11,066 nucleotides of DNA from Larix sibirica (taxonomy: Eukaryota; Streptophyta; Pinopsida; Pinales; Pinaceae): positions 1-11,066 of the forward strand of contig NWUY0303895646.1 of the NCBI GenBank assembly GCA_004151065.3. The letters run 5' to 3'. Under the pieces are notes generated by a model. The model was not told the origin of the DNA. It ran no database searches and saw nothing but the letters and a program-made list of their open reading frames with translations. Position 1 is the stretch's first letter, and every line of letters begins with the position of its first letter. Below are positions 8,038-11,066 of the stretch, in pieces. A program made the position numbers and the translations under genes.

Positions 8038-8193
8038 CTTATTAGACTTCATGACCTTGTGTTCGTGGCCACATGGTTAAGTCACAGGCTGCAGGAGGTT
8101 TACAATGTTTACAAGCAATTATCAGGTTGCAAGCTTTAGTCCGTGGTCACCAAGTTAAAACAAGTCATTGCCTCCGCCTGTTGAAATACATCC

Positions 8194-8808
8194 ATGATGT
8201 CGTGCAGCAGCGACCATCTCGCTGCTGTTGGAGCCCTACCAAACTCGACGCTGTTGGTTGTTTCCCCCAAGCCACCCAACTCTTTCCTGGAGAATATCTT
8301 CCCTCTTCCCTTTGATGCTCTCAACCTTGCGTCATTCTACAAAAGAGGAGCAGGAGAAGGAGGAGGGTCGGTGCTCAAGAAAGAGCCCTACTTTTCTCCC
8401 CTACCATCACTGAAACCAGGGTACTCTATCTGGACCAACGGTGCCATCGAAACCCATGTTTACCTTTGCATGATATATCTTCAACAAGCCATGCCCAACC
8501 TCTTGTCCTCTCGCTATCCCCTTTTCCCTGGATCACCCAGAGGTTCACAACACACATTGCTGCACTACCCGTCTTTGTGCCAGGCACCCATTCTCCCTTC
8601 CCTAACCATTGATTTCCTTCTTCCATCGCTATTAACCTTTCCCAGTTCCTTCATGCCTCTCCCTTTGCTTGGTTCCTTTACCCCACTTCCGTCACCCGAT
8701 TCTTTCATGCTGCCCTTGCTAGGGTCCTACATGCCGATACCATTGCCCGGTTCGATGAATTTATTTACTCAGTCTCTGCTGGTACAATTCGTATTCCTCG
8801 ACAATTAG
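8194..8808 (+). CDS. Unidentified C-rich open frame of about 204 codons (doubtful gene)
   Basis: From ATG at 8194 the frame stays open to a stop at 8806-8808. The product would be rich in Pro, Leu and Ser, with a loosely repeated PLLGSxxPxPxPxS pattern in the last third (about 8650-8750). No domain is recognised, and no signal peptide or consistent membrane pattern is clear. The sequence is C-rich on this strand, which suppresses stop codons. A second frame is also largely open: 8316-8840, interrupted by one TGA at 8610-8612, with a plausible helical peptide (RFFHAALARVLHADTIARF, then FIYSVSAGTIRIPRQLARF) at about 8690-8835. That frame could be the real remnant. The region begins inside the decayed IQD 3' flank. 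I do not know what it encodes. Confidence 0.2.
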   Translation: MMSCSSDHLAAVGALPNSTLLVVSPKPPNSFLENIFPLPFDALNLASFYKRGAGEGGGSVLKKEPYFSPLPSLKPGYSIWTNGAIETHVYLCMIYLQQAMPNLLSSRYPLFPGSPRGSQHTLLHYPSLCQAPILPSLTIDFLLPSLLTFPSSFMPLPLLGSFTPLPSPDSFMLPLLGSYMPIPLPGSMNLFTQSLLVQFVFLDN

Positions 8809-8844
8809 CTCGATTTCAACTCGCAGATTATCTGCATGCTTAAA

Positions 8845-9458
8845 TGCTTCTTAGCAAGTGTTGCAGAGTTTTACTTACCAAGCCTGTCATTCAAAGAACT
8901 CCGTTGCATAAAGGAAATCATGGATCGTAAATAGTTTGCACAAGGAACATAAAGCTAGGAAGAGCAACTATGAACCCATTTTAACTGTTTCTTCAGCCGG
9001 TCATTCATTCTTGTAGATCAACAAATGAGTATTTGTCTGCAAAGGTGCAAGGATTTGATTGACTTTAAACAATGATAAATTTTGATTTTTAGGTTATAGT
9101 TTTGAGCAGAGATTGCAATGTGGCAGCTTTTGTTAAGAGTCACTGCTGGAACTGGATTTTTAGCATGACACTTTTACAAGGGGTTTTCTATCTCCAAAGA
9201 AGAGGAATCCATCAGAAATGGAGTTTTGAATGCTTTGACGATTTGGGTTTGGAGTCGCGCACTCAAATATCTAATGGTGAGGGCATAATGGTTGACCCCT
9301 TTATTTTTTACTATGAACGAACTAGATTCTGGGGAATATTCTGCAACAGTTGTTTATTCTCATGGCGGGTCCCTTGAGATGCCATCTTCCAGGAAAGGAA
9401 AGGCAAAGGATTTTCATGGATATAGAGAGAAAGAGGGTTTTGCTTGGATGCCTAGTGT
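8845..9458. other. Spacer with several short open frames, none recognised
   Basis: Overlapping open stretches occur in all three plus-strand frames between about 9100 and 9486, for example 9102-9377 and 9292-9486. No frame is clearly preferred and no domain is recognised. It may be decayed coding or retroelement sequence. Confidence 0.35.
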
Positions 9459-9685
9459 TCTGAGATCGAAGATTTCCGACATCTAGAAGATCCCAAAAGC
9501 AATTGTTCAAGGTCATGGAATGCAAGACATACCCAAAAGAAGAGTCCGAGAAAGAAAATTGTGGGCGTTTTGCAGAATAGAAGGAAAGCATCTCGGCATG
9601 TAGAAGGGAATAATCTTAATACTGACACCGTTGGGAAATATGAGCAATCTCAAGGTAGTGTATTTGCTTATTTTATTATTGAATG
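9459..9685 (+). other. Unidentified open stretch encoding a basic peptide
   Basis: One frame is open without ATG from 9459 to 9685. It reads CSEIEDFRHLEDPK, then NARHTQKKSPRKKIVGVLQ, then NRRKASRHVEGNN, and ends near GKYEQSQ. The codon pattern and the Lys/Arg-rich centre look more like a protein than most of the surrounding DNA. A potential splice donor (CAAG|GTAGTG) follows at about 9655. I recognise no family. It may be an exon remnant or chance. Confidence 0.2.
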
Positions 9686-9689
9686 ATAG

Positions 9690-11066
9690 ACTATCAACAT
9701 ATGATAAGAATATGCTTTATTAAATCATATTCCACAATCTCTTGTGAATCTATGCAAGATATACGTATTATTTTGCAGTTAGACCTGGGGCCCAAATACA
9801 AGCTATACACCTTTTTGGGTGCTCATGTTCTACTGTAGTAGGGGAATACACACTAGTAGACAAGTAAAGATAATTGAAAAGTTTGATTTTGATTCAGATC
9901 CGGTGAACAAAGTTCAGTGTTTACTAGATACCCATGCTCTCACTATGGCTTGAGAGGTTCGCATCAACCCTTTGTTGTTATTTGGTCATAATGGTTAAGC
10001 AAATTACTATTCCTCTCATAACAGTCCCATAATTTTTCTCCAAATCATCTTCGTCAAAAGAATCCCAAAGTTGCTTGAAGGGAGGGGTGGACCGTAAAAG
10101 CTAAACAATCCACCTCTATATGGTCCAAAGAAAGGGCTGGCCCTACCCACATGGGCATTTACTCATTGAGATCTCTCGGCTCAATGGCATGGGGATGTTT
10201 TCAAATCACCTCCAAACTCTTTAGGGTGTTTGGTAGATGCAACCGCCAGTGTCCTGTAACTGATAAAAGTTCATTATGCAATCCTTTCCATGTCTTTGGA
10301 GAAAGGCCTAAATGCAATGTAAAAGAAATGGTACATTTTCACGGTTTTAGAAAATTAATTAGGTTAATGATAGATGGCAAATCCAACCGTCCTTTGTGAT
10401 TTTAACCAAAAAATGATAGTTGCATTTTCACTCACATCATAGTTTTATGTAACTTGGGCTAGGTTTGATTGCCATAGTTCCGTTTTGAAAAACGTTTATG
10501 TCTATAATACAAGGCTACCATAGTTTCCTGCTTTCATAAGATATTAATACAACCTCATGGTGCATAGCATTTTTTTCCACTAAAATGCATATGGAACTTA
10601 TGACCAAGTAATCTAAATCTGTTATAATTGACCTATGTAAGGTATATCATCATGTTGGTGTATAGGAATTATGACATAATCTAGGAGAAACTCCATTTAA
10701 GTGTTTTACTATGTTTTGATCATTTTTATATCCAACACTCCTTAGGAATGTTCAGGAACCTTGTTACATTGGAATAGCATTCACTATACGGCTGAATTTA
10801 CAACAGATTTTGGAAATGCATTTTTCATGCAAAATGATCAATATGTAGATTAAGCTACGGGAAAATCAGTGGATGCATTTTTAGAATTTAAAAAGATCAT
10901 ATCAAGTTATATAATCACAATTACAAATATCAATAACCATATAACAGTCTTTGTCTTGGAAAACTCACTAAACTGGTACTCATATACACAACTATTATTT
11001 TCACTCATAATTTTAAAGATATTATGAGTTGCCCCTATTTATTGAATAATTTTTATTTATAGTTGT
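9690..11066. other. AT-rich spacer, no gene recognised
   Basis: An 82-codon frame (10151-10399) shows no recognisable domain and the remaining frames are short. The block around 10080-10400 is less AT-rich and contains TAGGGTGTTTGGTAG near 10220, a wording often met at ends of plant DNA transposons, but no matching inverted terminus was found. Past 10420 the DNA is AT-rich with nothing supportable. Confidence 0.5.

Larger units (their letters stand above)
7689..8165 (+). pseudogene. IQD (IQ67-domain) calmodulin-binding protein gene fragment, two exons, disabled
   Basis: Exon A (7689-7859, open after a TAG whose AG can serve as acceptor) reads KDLSTSTNKT to ESAAIKAQNIFRGYL. A GT at 7860 and an AG at 7986-7987 bound a 128-bp intron. 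Exon B resumes with AR-x-AFRALRG and, after correcting lesions, LIRLHDLVRGHMVKSQAAG, LQCLQAIIRLQALVRGH and QVKTSH. This is the IQ67 domain with three IQ-type motifs, used by plant IQD proteins to bind calmodulin. The phase-0 intron right after the first FRGYL is the conserved IQ67 position, so this is a DNA-level copy, not a retrocopy. Lesions in exon B are TGA at 7994-7996 where Arg is expected, a 20-bp tandem duplication (7998-8037), and a 2-nt GT insertion near 8059-8062. The N- and C-terminal parts of the protein are not recognisable. Confidence 0.85.

Noticed and set aside
10210-10400. DNA-transposon (MITE) starting at GGGTGTTTGGTAG
   Set aside because: The motif is suggestive, but no matching inverted terminus or target-site duplication is visible nearby.
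1-11066. A complete undescribed biological system
   Set aside because: No intact gene cluster, operon-like spacing or complete enzyme is visible. Every recognised coding piece is truncated or disabled.

Overview
The window looks like gene-poor nuclear DNA of a seed plant. The evidence is a degenerate plant LINE ORF1 (DUF4283 plus zinc-knuckle type), an ER-type P2A calcium ATPase fragment resembling plant ECA1, and an IQD/IQ67 calmodulin-binding gene fragment, a plant-specific family that here keeps its characteristic intron. The long AT-rich spacers full of decayed repeats would suit a large genome, perhaps a gymnosperm, but that last step is only an impression. I find no intact gene with a credible ATG start, no tRNA or rRNA, and no bacterial-style operon.

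Left part (1-1700): the C-terminal two thirds of a histone H4 pseudogene, preceded by a perfect 67-bp tandem duplication; then a complete but eroded ubiquitin unit (76 collinear codons, two in-frame stops); then a frameshifted LINE ORF1 (DUF4283 core, zinc-knuckle remnant, acidic tail). The ORF1 is internally expanded by 32/82-bp and 46-bp tandem repeats.

Middle part (1700-6960): AT-rich DNA without recognisable coding sequence. It holds a perfect 39-bp tandem duplication, a short inverted repeat, a 44-bp dispersed repeat whose first copy has a 19-bp tandem duplication, a cluster of about eleven self-complementary CTCRATYGAG-like decamers between 5569 and 5890, and a compound AC/AT/AAT microsatellite near 6911-6961.

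Right part (6960-8200): a less AT-rich stretch with a G-box leads into the first ~85 residues of an ECA-type calcium pump. That fragment has no ATG in frame and stops being recognisable after the first membrane segment. It is abruptly followed by two exons of an IQD gene, disabled by a stop codon, a 20-bp tandem duplication and a 2-nt insertion. Next come a C-rich region open in two frames (about 8194-8840), an unidentified basic open stretch (about 9459-9685), and repeat-like or unannotated DNA to the end.

No working system emerges. The window reads as a graveyard of conserved gene pieces (H4, ubiquitin, calcium pump, calmodulin-binding protein) within transposon-derived DNA. The points worth following up are: gene fragments from at least four unrelated loci lying together, the sharp conservation boundary inside H4, the calcium-pump/IQD junction, the repeated occurrence of short tandem duplications, and the palindrome cluster.
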